From Flavobacterium sp. LMO8 (GTDB lineage Bacteria; Bacteroidota; Bacteroidia; Flavobacteriales; Flavobacteriaceae): 64,000 nt of DNA. The notes beneath the pieces are model-generated. The model did no database searches, had not been told where the DNA came from, and was given only the letters and a program-made list of their open reading frames with translations. The stretch spans positions 292,811-356,810 of the forward strand of contig NZ_WIBJ01000031.1 of NCBI RefSeq assembly GCF_009495755.1, read 5' to 3'. This document shows positions 48,629-58,408 of the stretch, piece by piece. The stretch's first letter is position 1. The number at the start of each line of letters is the position of its first letter. The position numbers and the translations under genes were made by a program.

Positions 48629-51600
48629 TTATTCCATTTTTCTTCCAAAACGTTCAAACATTTTATTGAAATTATTGAACTTTACTTTTTCTTTATTGTA
48701 GAATTCTAAATCTTCTGCCGATTCTGCAACTTTGATTAAGTCACGATACATTTCAATGTCGGTAACAACATCCATTGCGTCAAAGTTTTGCTCGCTAGGT
48801 TTCCATCCGCTGTAGAACCTTAAATTTTCTTGGTATTTTTTAATTACCTCAGAAATAATAGCTCTTGCTTTTTCTTTTTTACCTAGTTCGTAATAACCAA
48901 TTGCAAAAGGTTCTAACATCGAATAATATTCAAAATATTGAATAGGCATTTTTTTCATTGCCAAGTCAATTACTTTTTCAGCTTTATCCATTTTGCTATC
49001 CATGATTAAAGCTTCCATCAAGCGGGCTAGGTTTGTTCTGTAGCTAATGCTGTTTTTACGTGTTTCTGGATCGTGATAGATAATTGATTTACCACTATTA
49101 CCCCAATCCCATTTCATGACAATATTGTACATTTTATCAGCATCAATTTGCCCCATTTTCATAGGGCTTGGAGATTCTGCAGGCGTTTTAATAGGGACTA
49201 ATTTAAAGCACATTCCATCTAATTGCAAGTAGTCTTTCATCCAAAGATAATCATCTTCACCAAAACTTCCACCAGTAAAATAGATAGGACGTTTCCAGTT
49301 GTTTTGATTTACGATGTCTAACATCATCAATCGGTTTTTGTATAAAGCACTTTCTTTAATTTCAAATTCGATAGCCGGAACTATAGAATCATAATATTTC
49401 TCTGAAACTACTTTGTTTTTTATTACCGCAGCTTTGTCAATAGGGTAAATTACTTTTTTAGATGGGAAATAATTAATTTTACGACCATTATTCAATTCGA
49501 TTTTAGCTCTTTCATCATCTAATGCGATGAATTTAAGCATTTCATCTAATAATAAAGGTTCTTTAGTTCTTTCCACATATAAACTATAATCTCTGTTACT
49601 TCCTTTGTATTGCTCTCTGTTGAAAGAACTTGGAATTGGTTCAGAATCATGCGTTTTCATTTTCATTTGGTCAATGTACCAATCAGTCATGAACAAACTT
49701 GTATTTACGATTCGGATATCGGTTCTGTAGCCTTCAATTTCTTGCATGTACCACAATGGAAACGTGTCGTTATCACCAATGGTAAATAATATAGCATTTG
49801 GTTCACAAGAATCTAAATATGCTTTTGCCATTGTATACGCAGTATCTTTATTAGAACGATCATGGTCATCCCAGTTTTGAGCTGCTAAAACCACAGGAGA
49901 AGCTAATAATGAAGTTGCTAAAACTATCGGAATTGCTACTTTTGGTTGAATGTATTTTTTCAAAGTATCGAAAATAGCATAAATTCCGTAAGCTATCCAC
50001 ATAGCAAATACGAAGAACGAACCTACTAATGCGTAATCTCTTTCTCTTGGTTCAAAAGGTCTTTCGTTTAGGTATATTTTTAATGCTAATCCAGTAAATA
50101 AGAATAAAACTAGTAAGACGTAGAAACTCTTAATATCTCTTTTGGCATGAAAAACCATTCCAATAATTGCTAAAATAAAAGGAAAGAAGAAATAAGTGTT
50201 TCTTCCTTTGTTGTTTTGCATGTCTGATGGTAGATTTTTTTGAGTTCCTATGAATATTTCGTCAATAAAACTAATTCCACTAAGCCAATTTCCATTAGTG
50301 TTGTCATATTTTCCTTGAACATCACTTTGTCTTCCAACAAAATTCCAAAGTAGATAACGTACATACATGTATCCAAATTGATATTGAATCATGAACTTCA
50401 TATTGTTGAAGAATGTAGGTTTGTCTACAATTAAATAGTCACCATATCCTTTTAAGAATTTATCATAATCGGCTTCGTCGATTTCACCAGCTTGATAAGC
50501 TTTTCTAAATTGAGTTACAATTTGAACTAATTCATCTTCGTGAGCATATTCAGGATTAATTCTAAACTCTAATGGCTCAGTAAAAATTATGTAATTTTCT
50601 CTATGTTCATTGCTCCACATTCTTGGTAATAATGCTTTGTGAGCATCATCGGTGTTTTGTTTCGCGTTGATATAATCGTTAGTAATGATGTATTTTTTTG
50701 TTTTATAATCACGCTCGTAGTTAGGTTTGTCATCTAAATAAGGCGTAACAGGATCTAATCCTGAATAAGTATCTGAAAATTGAGGTCCGTAGAATAATTT
50801 TTGTTCTCCATATTGCTCACGATTGTAGTAGGCTAAAACCTCTGCAGCATCTGATGGTTTATTTTCATTAATAGGCGTGTTTGCATTTGCTCTAATTGGC
50901 AACATCATCCAAGTTGAAAATCCAATCAAGATGAAAAGAGTTGACAAGATTAATGTATTGTAAAAAACATGCCCTTTTTTCTTAGTGTAATTTAATCCAA
51001 AATAGAAAGCAGCAACTATTAAAATAAAAGCAAAAATGGTTCCCGAGTTAAAAGGCATTCCAAGGCTGTTTACCATGAAAATTTCCGTTTTCCCAAAGAA
51101 AGCTAGTGTGTAAGGAAGTAAAAGTTTAAAGATAAAAAGCAAAATTGCGATAATAACGACGTTTGCAATTAAGAAGCTTTTAACGGTAATGTTGTTGTAT
51201 TTTTTAAAGAAATATAGAAATCCAATAGCCGGAAAAGTTAATAAAGCCATAAAGTGAACTCCGAAGGAAAGTCCAATAACTAAAGAGATAATCAATAACC
51301 ATTTGTTGCCTCTAGGTGTGTTTATTTCTTGTTCCCAACGTAATCCTAGCCAAAACAGTAGTGCGATTAGGAAAGTTGCCATAGCATAAACTTCAGCTTC
51401 TACGGCATTGTACCAAAAACTATCGGTAAAAGTAAATGATAAAGAAGCAACAGCTGCGCTTCCTAAAATCATAATAGCGTTGTTTGTAGAAAGTTCTTTT
51501 TCGCCAATAATTAGTTTTTTTAACAATATTGTCAAAGACCAAAACATGAAAAGAACTGTAAAAGCACTTGAAAATACAGAAAGGTAGTTTACCATAAGCG

Positions 51601-51829
51601 CAATCTTGTCTGGGCTAAAGGCAAACATAGCGAAGAAAGCACCCAACATTTGAAATAACGGTGCTCCTGGTGGGTGACCTACTTCTAAATTGGCTGAAGT
51701 TGCGATGTATTCTCCGCAATCCCAAAAACTCATGGTAGGCTCTACGGTTAATGAATAAGTAATTAATGCTACCATAAAAGTAGACCATCCTAAAATAGTG
51801 TTCCACTTTTTAAAGTTGAATGAATTCAT
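48629..51829 (-). CDS. DUF2723 membrane protein (GT-C/PMT-like)
   Basis: The 1066-residue protein has an N-terminal region with about ten TM helices. It begins FMVALITYSLTVEPTMSFWD, then CGEYIATSANLEVGHPPGAP, the acidic first-loop motif with the GHPPGAPLF signature. Later come WDDHDRSNKDTAYTMAKAYL and ILFTIGDNDTFPLWYMQEIE, followed by a helical C-terminus. This fits DUF2723, related to lipid-linked sugar transferases (GT-C) implicated in Bacteroidetes O-glycosylation. Substrate and acceptor unknown. Confidence 0.85.
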   Translation of the reverse strand: MNSFNFKKWNTILGWSTFMVALITYSLTVEPTMSFWDCGEYIATSANLEVGHPPGAPLFQMLGAFFAMFAFSPDKIALMVNYLSVFSSAFTVLFMFWSLTILLKKLIIGEKELSTNNAIMILGSAAVASLSFTFTDSFWYNAVEAEVYAMATFLIALLFWLGLRWEQEINTPRGNKWLLIISLVIGLSFGVHFMALLTFPAIGFLYFFKKYNNITVKSFLIANVVIIAILLFIFKLLLPYTLAFFGKTEIFMVNSLGMPFNSGTIFAFILIVAAFYFGLNYTKKKGHVFYNTLILSTLFILIGFSTWMMLPIRANANTPINENKPSDAAEVLAYYNREQYGEQKLFYGPQFSDTYSGLDPVTPYLDDKPNYERDYKTKKYIITNDYINAKQNTDDAHKALLPRMWSNEHRENYIIFTEPLEFRINPEYAHEDELVQIVTQFRKAYQAGEIDEADYDKFLKGYGDYLIVDKPTFFNNMKFMIQYQFGYMYVRYLLWNFVGRQSDVQGKYDNTNGNWLSGISFIDEIFIGTQKNLPSDMQNNKGRNTYFFFPFILAIIGMVFHAKRDIKSFYVLLVLFLFTGLALKIYLNERPFEPRERDYALVGSFFVFAMWIAYGIYAIFDTLKKYIQPKVAIPIVLATSLLASPVVLAAQNWDDHDRSNKDTAYTMAKAYLDSCEPNAILFTIGDNDTFPLWYMQEIEGYRTDIRIVNTSLFMTDWYIDQMKMKTHDSEPIPSSFNREQYKGSNRDYSLYVERTKEPLLLDEMLKFIALDDERAKIELNNGRKINYFPSKKVIYPIDKAAVIKNKVVSEKYYDSIVPAIEFEIKESALYKNRLMMLDIVNQNNWKRPIYFTGGSFGEDDYLWMKDYLQLDGMCFKLVPIKTPAESPSPMKMGQIDADKMYNIVMKWDWGNSGKSIIYHDPETRKNSISYRTNLARLMEALIMDSKMDKAEKVIDLAMKKMPIQYFEYYSMLEPFAIGYYELGKKEKARAIISEVIKKYQENLRFYSGWKPSEQNFDAMDVVTDIEMYRDLIKVAESAEDLEFYNKEKVKFNNFNKMFERFGRKME

Positions 51830-51925
51830 ATTGTATTTTGATTTTTCTATATTGTCCTACAAAGAAACTATTTTTTTGTTTACGATTTCGGTTTAATAAA
51901 TTTTTTAATATTTTTTTTAGAAAAA

Positions 51926-51957
51926 TTTGCAGAATAAAAAATATGCATTACATTTGC
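51926..51957 (+). promoter_or_regulatory. tRNA-Gln promoter
   Basis: TTTG at 51926-51929 and TACATTTG at 51950-51957 are 20 bp apart, a Bacteroidetes promoter pair, about 30 bases before the tRNA. Confidence 0.7.
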
Positions 51958-51985
51958 ACTCGCAATCGAAAAGGTTGTTAGGTAT

Positions 51986-52056
51986 TGGCCCATGGTGTAA
52001 TGGTAACACTCCGGTTTTTGGTACCGTCATTCAAGGTTCGAGTCCTTGTGGGCCAA
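51986..52056 (+). tRNA. tRNA-Gln (anticodon UUG)
   Basis: The acceptor stem TGGCCCA pairs with TGGGCCA. The D-arm GTGT...ACAC, the anticodon loop TTTTGGT (anticodon TTG, CAA codon) and the T-arm AAGG-TTCGAGT-CCTT are all present. One weak pair at 27-43 is visible. The discriminator base is A, and CCA is not encoded. A terminator follows at 52060. Confidence 0.95.
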
Positions 52057-52059
52057 CAA

Positions 52060-52090
52060 AACTCCACTTATTTCTAAGTGGAGTTTTTTT
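52060..52090 (+). terminator. Terminator of tRNA-Gln
   Basis: AACTCCACTTA and TAAGTGGAGTT pair around TTTC and are followed by T's. Confidence 0.9.
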
Positions 52091-52127
52091 ATTTTTATAA
52101 TATCTTAATATGTCGATAGTTATCATA

Positions 52128-52157
52128 AAAAAAAGACCACAATATGGTCTTTTTTTA
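52128..52157. terminator. Terminator behind the universal stress protein gene
   Basis: AAAAAAGACCA and TGGTCTTTTTT pair around CAATA. For the minus-strand Usp gene it is the 3' terminator. Confidence 0.85.
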
Positions 52158-52175
52158 TCAATATAAATCTTAAGA

Positions 52176-53000
52176 TTAGATTTTAAAAGTAATAACTGGT
52201 CTTTTAGCGTGGTTTACTAAATCTTCGCTAATACTTCCGTTGAAGAAGTGAGATAAACCTTTTCTTCCGTGTGTGCTCATTCCGATAATATCAGCATCGA
52301 TGCTTTTTGCAAAATGTAAGATTCCTTTTTCTACATTTACATCATTATAAATATGAGTAGAATAATTATCAATCTTGAAGTTGGCGATAAACTCATCCAT
52401 TTGTTTTTGAGCTACTTTGGTAGATTTAAAGTTGTTTGGAGTATTGATGTTTGCTAAGTATAGATGAGAACCAAATTTATTAACAAATTCAACTACTTTT
52501 TCAAATGGCTTTTTAATTTCGTCTGAAAAATCAGAAGCAAATACAAATTTAGTTGCGTTAAAAATATCTTCTTCGCGTTTTATTACTAATACTGGAACGT
52601 TCGAGTTTCTTACTACTTTTTCTGTGTTAGAACCAATGAACATTTCTTGAAAACCATTAGCTCCGTGAGAACCCATAACTATTAAATCAGCATTATGAGC
52701 TTCTCCATTTTTAATGATGCCGTCGAAAGCCATTTCAAATTGAATAATTCTTGAAATTTTAACACCATTTAAGTATTCAGCATCCATTAATTCATCTAAT
52801 TTGGCTACGGCTGCATTTTTAAAGAACATTAATTCTGGAATATCGTGAGCTCTTGAAATAGCGTCATTTCCCGATGTTGGTAATTCTAACATGTGAACTA
52901 AAAAGATTTCGCCGTCATTTTTTTTTGCAATTTGTGCTGCTACTTTTAATGCGTATTCTGCGTGTTTTGAAAAGTCGGTTGGTACTAAAATTCGTTTCAT
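52176..53000 (-). CDS. Tandem universal stress protein
   Basis: The 274-residue protein has two UspA domains. The first contains KRILVPTDFSKHAEYALKVA near its start and DLIVMGSHGANGFQEMFIGS with SNTEKVVRNSNVPVLVIKRE. The second contains KFVFASDFSDEIKKPFEKVV and IIGMSTHGRKGLSHFFNGSI, ending SEDLVNHAKRPVITFKI. Both domains keep the Gly-His-Gly-like ATP loop. It is cytoplasmic and probably stress- or energy-responsive. Monocistronic. Confidence 0.94.
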   Translation of the reverse strand: MKRILVPTDFSKHAEYALKVAAQIAKKNDGEIFLVHMLELPTSGNDAISRAHDIPELMFFKNAAVAKLDELMDAEYLNGVKISRIIQFEMAFDGIIKNGEAHNADLIVMGSHGANGFQEMFIGSNTEKVVRNSNVPVLVIKREEDIFNATKFVFASDFSDEIKKPFEKVVEFVNKFGSHLYLANINTPNNFKSTKVAQKQMDEFIANFKIDNYSTHIYNDVNVEKGILHFAKSIDADIIGMSTHGRKGLSHFFNGSISEDLVNHAKRPVITFKI

Positions 53001-53101
53001 AAGTTTGTTTTAGGTTATTTTAATAATGTAAACTGAATTACACTATAAAAGTACAAAAAATATCCAAACTGACAATGTTTTTTTTAATTCAAAAAATTTT
53101 G

Positions 53102-53162
53102 TATATTTGCAACGTTATTAAAGGACAAATGATTATGAGGCACGCACAGCGTGCCTCTTTTT
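53102..53162 (+). promoter_or_regulatory. rimP promoter and leader hairpin (possible attenuator)
   Basis: TATATTTG (53102-53109) is followed by a 9-bp stem GAGGCACGC/GCGTGCCTC (53137-53157) around ACA and five T's, ending 9 bases before the ATG at 53171. This is a textbook terminator between a promoter and its gene, so it is probably an attenuator, or a site read by NusA, encoded two genes downstream. Confidence 0.7.
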
Positions 53163-53170
53163 ATAAAAAT

Positions 53171-53638
53171 ATGACATTTAAAAGTAAAGTTCAGGAAGTG
53201 TTGGATGCAGTATTGGCCGAGCGCGAGCATCTTTTTTTGATTGATTTATCTATCAATGAAGCAAATAAAATTTGTGTAATTTTAGATGGTGATTCAGGTG
53301 TGAATTTGCAAGATTGCATCGACGTAAGTAGAGCGGTTGAAAATAATTTAGACAGAGAACAACAAGATTTTTCATTAGAAGTAGCTTCAGCAGGTGTTTC
53401 AAGTCCGTTAAAATTAGTAAGACAATATAAGAAAAATATTGGCAGAACTCTAAAAGTTAAAACTATTTCATCGGAAGAAATTGAAGCTAAATTAACAGTG
53501 GCTGATGATGAAAAAATAACCTTAGAGTGGCAGGCACGTGAGCCTAAAAAGATTGGTAAAGGGAAAGAAACAGTAAATAAAAAACTAGAAATTCCTTACG
53601 AGAATATAAAAGAAGCAATTGTTATAATATCATTTTAA
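53171..53638 (+). CDS. rimP: Ribosome maturation factor RimP
   Basis: The roughly 155-residue protein begins [20 protein letters not shown]. It has [40 protein letters not shown] and KNIGRTLKV, the landmarks of RimP (30S assembly). The longer frame starting at 53075 crosses the promoter and hairpin, so ATG 53171 is chosen. It is first in rimP-nusA-infB. Confidence 0.94.
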   Translation: MTFKSKVQEVLDAVLAEREHLFLIDLSINEANKICVILDGDSGVNLQDCIDVSRAVENNLDREQQDFSLEVASAGVSSPLKLVRQYKKNIGRTLKVKTISSEEIEAKLTVADDEKITLEWQAREPKKIGKGKETVNKKLEIPYENIKEAIVIISF

Positions 53639-53652
53639 AATAAAGAGTTGAC

Positions 53653-54894
53653 ATGGAGAATATTGCATTAATCGAATCGTTTTCAGAATTTAAAGACGAC
53701 AAACTCATTGATAGAGTTACACTAATGGCAATTTTAGAAGATGTGTTTAGAAATGCATTGAAAAAGAAATACGGTTCAGACGATAATTTCGACATTATCA
53801 TTAATCCTGATAAAGGAGATATGGAGATTTGGAGAAATCGTGTTGTTGTAGAAGATGGTGAAGTTGAAGATCCAAATTCTGAAATTTCTTTATCTGAAGC
53901 AAGAAGAATTGAGCCTGATTTTGAAGTAGGTGAAGACGTTTCTGAAGAAGTGAAATTAATTCAATTAGGAAGAAGAGCTATTTTGGCACTACGTCAAAAC
54001 TTGATTTCTAAGATTCATGAACACGATAATACAAATCTTTACAAACAATTTAAAGATTTAATTGGCGATATTTATACAGCGGAAGTACATCATGTTCGTC
54101 CAAAAGCTGTAATTTTGATGGATGATGAAGGAAACGAAATTGTTTTACCAAAAGAAAAACAAATTCCAAATGACTATTTTAAAAAGGGAGATAACGTAAG
54201 AGGTGTTATTGAAAATGTTGAATTGAAAGGTAATAAACCACAAATCATCATGTCAAGAACTGCTCCAGAATTCCTTGAGAAATTATTCGAACAAGAAATT
54301 CCTGAAGTATTTGATGGTTTAATTACTATCAAAAAAGTAGTTCGTATTCCTGGTGAAAAAGCAAAAGTAGCGGTAGATTCTTATGATGATAGAATTGATC
54401 CTGTTGGAGCTTGTGTCGGTATGAAAGGTTCTCGTATTCATGGGATTGTTCGTGAACTAGGAAACGAAAACATCGATGTGATTAATTATACAGCTAATGC
54501 TCAATTATATATTACAAGAGCTTTAAGTCCAGCAAAAGTTTCAACAGTTAAAATTAACGAAGAAGCTAAAACGGCAGAAGTGTTCTTAAAAATTGAAGAA
54601 GTTTCTAAAGCTATTGGTAGAGGCGGAAATAATATTAAATTAGCTAGTTTATTAACAGGTTACGAAATTGATGTTATTAGAGAAGGTATTGCTCAAGAAG
54701 AAGATGACGTAGAATTAAGAGAATTCTCTGATGAAATCGAAGCGTGGGTAATTGAAGAATTTGAAAAAATCGGTTTAGATACAGCTAGAAGCGTATTAAA
54801 TCAAGATGTTGCTGACTTGGTAAGAAGAACAGATCTTGAAGAGGAGACTATTTTAGATGTAATCAATATTTTAAAAGAGGAATTAGAAGGATAA
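53653..54894 (+). CDS. nusA: Transcription termination/antitermination factor NusA
   Basis: The 413-residue protein has an N-terminal polymerase-binding domain, an S1 domain (IYTAEVHHVRPKAVILMDDE), KH domains (DRIDPVGACVGMKGSRIHGI, then AKTAEVFLKIEEVSKAIGRG), and a short C-terminal part without the E. coli-type acidic repeats. It modulates pausing, termination and antitermination. It may regulate its own operon through the rimP leader hairpin. Confidence 0.97.
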   Translation: MENIALIESFSEFKDDKLIDRVTLMAILEDVFRNALKKKYGSDDNFDIIINPDKGDMEIWRNRVVVEDGEVEDPNSEISLSEARRIEPDFEVGEDVSEEVKLIQLGRRAILALRQNLISKIHEHDNTNLYKQFKDLIGDIYTAEVHHVRPKAVILMDDEGNEIVLPKEKQIPNDYFKKGDNVRGVIENVELKGNKPQIIMSRTAPEFLEKLFEQEIPEVFDGLITIKKVVRIPGEKAKVAVDSYDDRIDPVGACVGMKGSRIHGIVRELGNENIDVINYTANAQLYITRALSPAKVSTVKINEEAKTAEVFLKIEEVSKAIGRGGNNIKLASLLTGYEIDVIREGIAQEEDDVELREFSDEIEAWVIEEFEKIGLDTARSVLNQDVADLVRRTDLEEETILDVINILKEELEG

Positions 54895-54942
54895 TTCTTT
54901 AACCAAACAACACAACAATACAAAGAATTTTAAAAAGGTTAT

Positions 54943-57741
54943 ATGTCTGAAGAAAGAGTAATAAGAATAAACAAAATTTTAAGGGAGTTAAATATTTCTC
55001 TTGATAGAGCTGTGGATTTTCTTAAAGAAAAGGGTCATGAAATTGAGTCAAGTCCAAATGCTAAAATATCACAAGAGGAATACAAAGTCTTATGCGGTCA
55101 ATTTTCTGCTGACAAAGGGAATAAGGTTGCCTCTCTTGAAGTGAGTGAAGAAAAAAGAAAAGAGAAAGAGGCGCTTAAACGCGAACTGGAAAAAGAACAA
55201 GAAGCAAAGCGTTTGCAGGAAGAAGAGCGTCAAAGACAAGAGATTATCAAAGCTAAAGCAGTTTTGTCTGCCCCAAAGGCAGTTGGTAAAATTGATTTAG
55301 ATCCTAAAAAACAAGAAGTTAAGTCTGAAAAACCAGTATCTGAAGAAAAACCTGTGGTTGCAGAAGTGAAACCAGTTATTGAAAAAACTTCAGAGCCAGT
55401 TAAAACAGAGATAAAGGAAGAAGCGCCTGTTGCTAAAAAAGATGAGGTTGTTAAAGCAACTAAAGAATTTGAAGCGAAAGCAGAAACTACATCTGAAGAA
55501 GTAGTGGATGAAAAAATAGAAACGCAATACCAAAAGTTGTCTGGCGCTACTTTTACAGGTCAAAAAATTGATTTATCTCAATTTGAAAAACCTAAAAAGA
55601 AAAAAGAAGAGCCTAAAAGAGATATTAAAAAGCCAGGAACTCCTCAAGCACCAAATGCAGGTGGAGCAAATGCGGCTAATAACAAAAACAAACGTAAACG
55701 TATTATCAAGCCAGGCGGACCTGGAGCTCCTGGGGCTAACAATAACGCAGGCGGACCTAAGAAAGAGTTTGTTAAAGGTGGAGGAGCAGGTGGTTTTAAT
55801 AAAGGGAAAAAACCTATAATTCAAAAGGTAGAGCCTTCTGAAGAAGATGTAAAAAACCAAATCAAAGAAACTCTTGAAAGATTACAAGGAAAAGGTAATA
55901 AATCAAAGTCTGCAAAATACCGTAGAGATAAAAGAGATTCACACCGTCAACGTGTAGATGATGAAATACAAGCACAAGAAGAAGGAAGTAAAACATTAAG
56001 AGTTACAGAATTTGTTACTGTAGGTGAAATTGCATCTTTAATGGATGTGCCTATTACAAAAGTAATCGGAACATGTATGTCTCTTGGAATCATGGTTACG
56101 ATGAACCAGCGTTTAGATGCTGAAACATTGTCAATTGTAGCAGATGAGTTCGGATTTGAAGTGGAATTCATTACAACGGATATTGAAGAAGCTACGGAAA
56201 TAGTTCAAGATAATCCAGAAGATTTAGTACATAGAGCACCAATTGTTACTGTAATGGGTCACGTTGACCACGGTAAAACCTCTTTACTAGATTACATTCG
56301 TAAAGCAAATGTTATTGCGGGTGAATCGGGAGGAATTACTCAGCACATTGGAGCATACGGAGTAATTTTAGAAAATGGCGAAAAAATCACATTTTTAGAT
56401 ACACCAGGTCACGAAGCGTTTACCGCGATGCGTGCACGTGGAGCTCAAGTTACCGATATCGCTATTATCGTAATTGCTGCGGATGATGATATCATGCCAC
56501 AAACAAAAGAAGCAATCAGTCACGCACAAGCGGCTGGTGTTCCAATGATTTTTGCTATAAATAAAGTAGATAAGCCAGCGGCTAATCCAGAGAAAATTAA
56601 AGAGCAATTAGCAGGAATGAATTTATTAGTTGAAGATTGGGGTGGAAAATACCAATCGCATGATATTTCGGCTAAACAAGGAACAGGAGTTTCAGAATTA
56701 TTAGAAAAAGTATTATTGGAAGCAGAAGTTTTAGAGCTTACTGCAAATCCAAAAAAACCTGCGCTAGGAACAGTTGTTGAGGCTCAGTTAGATAAAGGAA
56801 AAGGATATGTTTCTACTATTTTAGTACAAGCAGGAACACTTCGCATTGGAGATTATGTGTTAGCTGGAAAAAATCATGGTAAAATTAGAGCCATGTTTGA
56901 CGAAAGAGGACATCAAATCAAAGAAGCGGGTCCATCAACTCCAGTATCTGTATTAGGTTTAGATGGCGCGCCAACAGCGGGTGATAAATTTAATGTTTAC
57001 GAAGACGAAAGAGAAGCAAAACAAATTGCATCAAAACGTACACAATTACAACGTGAGCAATCGGTTCGTACGCAAAAACACATTACGCTTGCCGAAATAG
57101 GTCGTCGTATTGCATTAGGGCAATTTAAGGAATTGAATATTATTCTTAAAGGAGACGTGGATGGTTCTGTTGAAGCACTATCGGATTCATTCTCTAAATT
57201 ATCTACCGAAGAAATTCAAATCAATATTATTCATAAAGGAGTTGGAGCAATTACTGAATCTGACGTATTGTTAGCTTCTGCTTCTGATGCGATTATTATC
57301 GGATTTAACGTTCGTCCACAAGGAAATGCAAAACAATTAGCAGAAAAAGAAGAAATTGATATCCGTAACTATTCAATTATTTACGACGCAATTGATGACT
57401 TAAAAGATGCAATGGAAGGAATGTTGTCTCCTGAAATGAAAGAAGAAATTACAGGTACAGCAGAAATTAGAGAAATTTTCAAAGTTTCTAAAGTGGGAAC
57501 TATTGCTGGTTGTATGGTTACCGATGGTAAAGTGTTCAGAAACTCTAAAATACGTTTAATTAGAGAAGGAGTTGTAATTTACACAGGTGAATTAGCTACT
57601 TTAAAACGTTTCAAAGACGATGTTAAAGAAGTTTCTAAAGGATACGATTGTGGTATGCAGATTAAAAATTACAACGATATTCGTGAGTACGATTTAATTG
57701 AAGGATTCCACGAAGTTGAAGTGAAGAAAAAATTGAAATAA
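54943..57741 (+). CDS. infB: Translation initiation factor IF-2
   Basis: The 932-residue protein has an N-terminal IF2N domain ([20 protein letters not shown], then FLKEKG), a long charged, repetitive linker (roughly residues 60-340), and a second IF2N. The GTPase follows with [32 protein letters not shown], and INKVDKP (G1, G3, G4). Domains II, III and IV end the protein. It brings initiator tRNA to the 30S subunit. Confidence 0.98.
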   Translation: MSEERVIRINKILRELNISLDRAVDFLKEKGHEIESSPNAKISQEEYKVLCGQFSADKGNKVASLEVSEEKRKEKEALKRELEKEQEAKRLQEEERQRQEIIKAKAVLSAPKAVGKIDLDPKKQEVKSEKPVSEEKPVVAEVKPVIEKTSEPVKTEIKEEAPVAKKDEVVKATKEFEAKAETTSEEVVDEKIETQYQKLSGATFTGQKIDLSQFEKPKKKKEEPKRDIKKPGTPQAPNAGGANAANNKNKRKRIIKPGGPGAPGANNNAGGPKKEFVKGGGAGGFNKGKKPIIQKVEPSEEDVKNQIKETLERLQGKGNKSKSAKYRRDKRDSHRQRVDDEIQAQEEGSKTLRVTEFVTVGEIASLMDVPITKVIGTCMSLGIMVTMNQRLDAETLSIVADEFGFEVEFITTDIEEATEIVQDNPEDLVHRAPIVTVMGHVDHGKTSLLDYIRKANVIAGESGGITQHIGAYGVILENGEKITFLDTPGHEAFTAMRARGAQVTDIAIIVIAADDDIMPQTKEAISHAQAAGVPMIFAINKVDKPAANPEKIKEQLAGMNLLVEDWGGKYQSHDISAKQGTGVSELLEKVLLEAEVLELTANPKKPALGTVVEAQLDKGKGYVSTILVQAGTLRIGDYVLAGKNHGKIRAMFDERGHQIKEAGPSTPVSVLGLDGAPTAGDKFNVYEDEREAKQIASKRTQLQREQSVRTQKHITLAEIGRRIALGQFKELNIILKGDVDGSVEALSDSFSKLSTEEIQINIIHKGVGAITESDVLLASASDAIIIGFNVRPQGNAKQLAEKEEIDIRNYSIIYDAIDDLKDAMEGMLSPEMKEEITGTAEIREIFKVSKVGTIAGCMVTDGKVFRNSKIRLIREGVVIYTGELATLKRFKDDVKEVSKGYDCGMQIKNYNDIREYDLIEGFHEVEVKKKLK

Positions 57742-57755
57742 TTCAATTATAAGCA

Positions 57756-57790
57756 ATAAAAAAAGCCATTCATTTGAATGGCTTTTTTGT
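57756..57790. terminator. Bidirectional terminator
   Basis: AAAAAAGCCATT and AATGGCTTTTTT pair around CATTTG. It lies between infB and the convergent SPOR gene. Confidence 0.9.
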
Positions 57791-57802
57791 TCTTATCTAT
57801 TT

Positions 57803-58192
57803 TTAATTAGTTGGTTTGATGATTAATGCAGTTGGATATTTTTTCTTAATATCTACCATTGCGCGTTCTACTTCTATTCTTGTTTTGAAGTTGCCAACCC
57901 ATACTTTATAATTCGGACTGTTGAAAATTATCGTACCATCTAAGTCTTTAAATTCCCTTTTAAATTCTTGTAATTTCTTTTTCGATTCTTCGCTGTTGCC
58001 ATAAAAAATTTGAATTTTATAGGCTTCATTTAAAAATAAACTGATGTTTAGTTTTCTTTTTTCTTTTAATAATTGGTCAATTTTTGGGTCTACCGAAACA
58101 TTTGTTTTTCCGTCCTGAGCCCTTGACGATAAACATAAAAATGATGATAGAATAAAGAAGTACAATAAGTTATGTTTTGATAAGTTTTTCAT
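57803..58192 (-). CDS. SPOR-domain secreted protein
   Basis: The 129-residue protein has a signal peptide (LLYFFILSSFLCLSSRAQ). The end matches the SPOR fold: AYKIQIFYGNSEESKKKLQE, NYKVWVGNFKTRIEVERAMV and KKYPTALIIKP. SPOR domains bind denuded peptidoglycan at division sites. Start taken at 58192; an ATG two codons earlier exists. It is convergent with infB. Confidence 0.85.
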   Translation of the reverse strand: MKNLSKHNLLYFFILSSFLCLSSRAQDGKTNVSVDPKIDQLLKEKRKLNISLFLNEAYKIQIFYGNSEESKKKLQEFKREFKDLDGTIIFNSPNYKVWVGNFKTRIEVERAMVDIKKKYPTALIIKPTN

Positions 58193-58316
58193 ATACAAAT
58201 GATTTTAATACAAAAATACAATTTAAGATGATATTTGGAAGGTTGAAAATTATTTAGAACAAATATAAATTACATTTTAAGACAAAATTAAGGTTTTAAT
58301 AATAGTTCGAATATTG

Positions 58317-58382
58317 TATTTTTGTCGGAGTTTTGAAAAAATAACGTGTTGTTTTTAGATAAGGTATATCTAAAAGTATACC
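58317..58382 (+). promoter_or_regulatory. Act operon promoter and leader hairpin
   Basis: TATTTTTG (58317-58324) fits the -7 consensus. The leader contains GGTATA...TATACC (58363-58382), a 6-bp-stem hairpin around TCTAAAAG, before the ATG at 58409. Confidence 0.55.
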
Positions 58383-58408
58383 AAATTAAGTCGATAATCA
58401 TTTTAAAT

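Noticed and set aside
55573..55860. Antisense ORF opposite infB
   Set aside because: Phe/Arg/Ser-rich translation of a repetitive Lys/Pro/Gly linker, a shadow of the infB coding frame.
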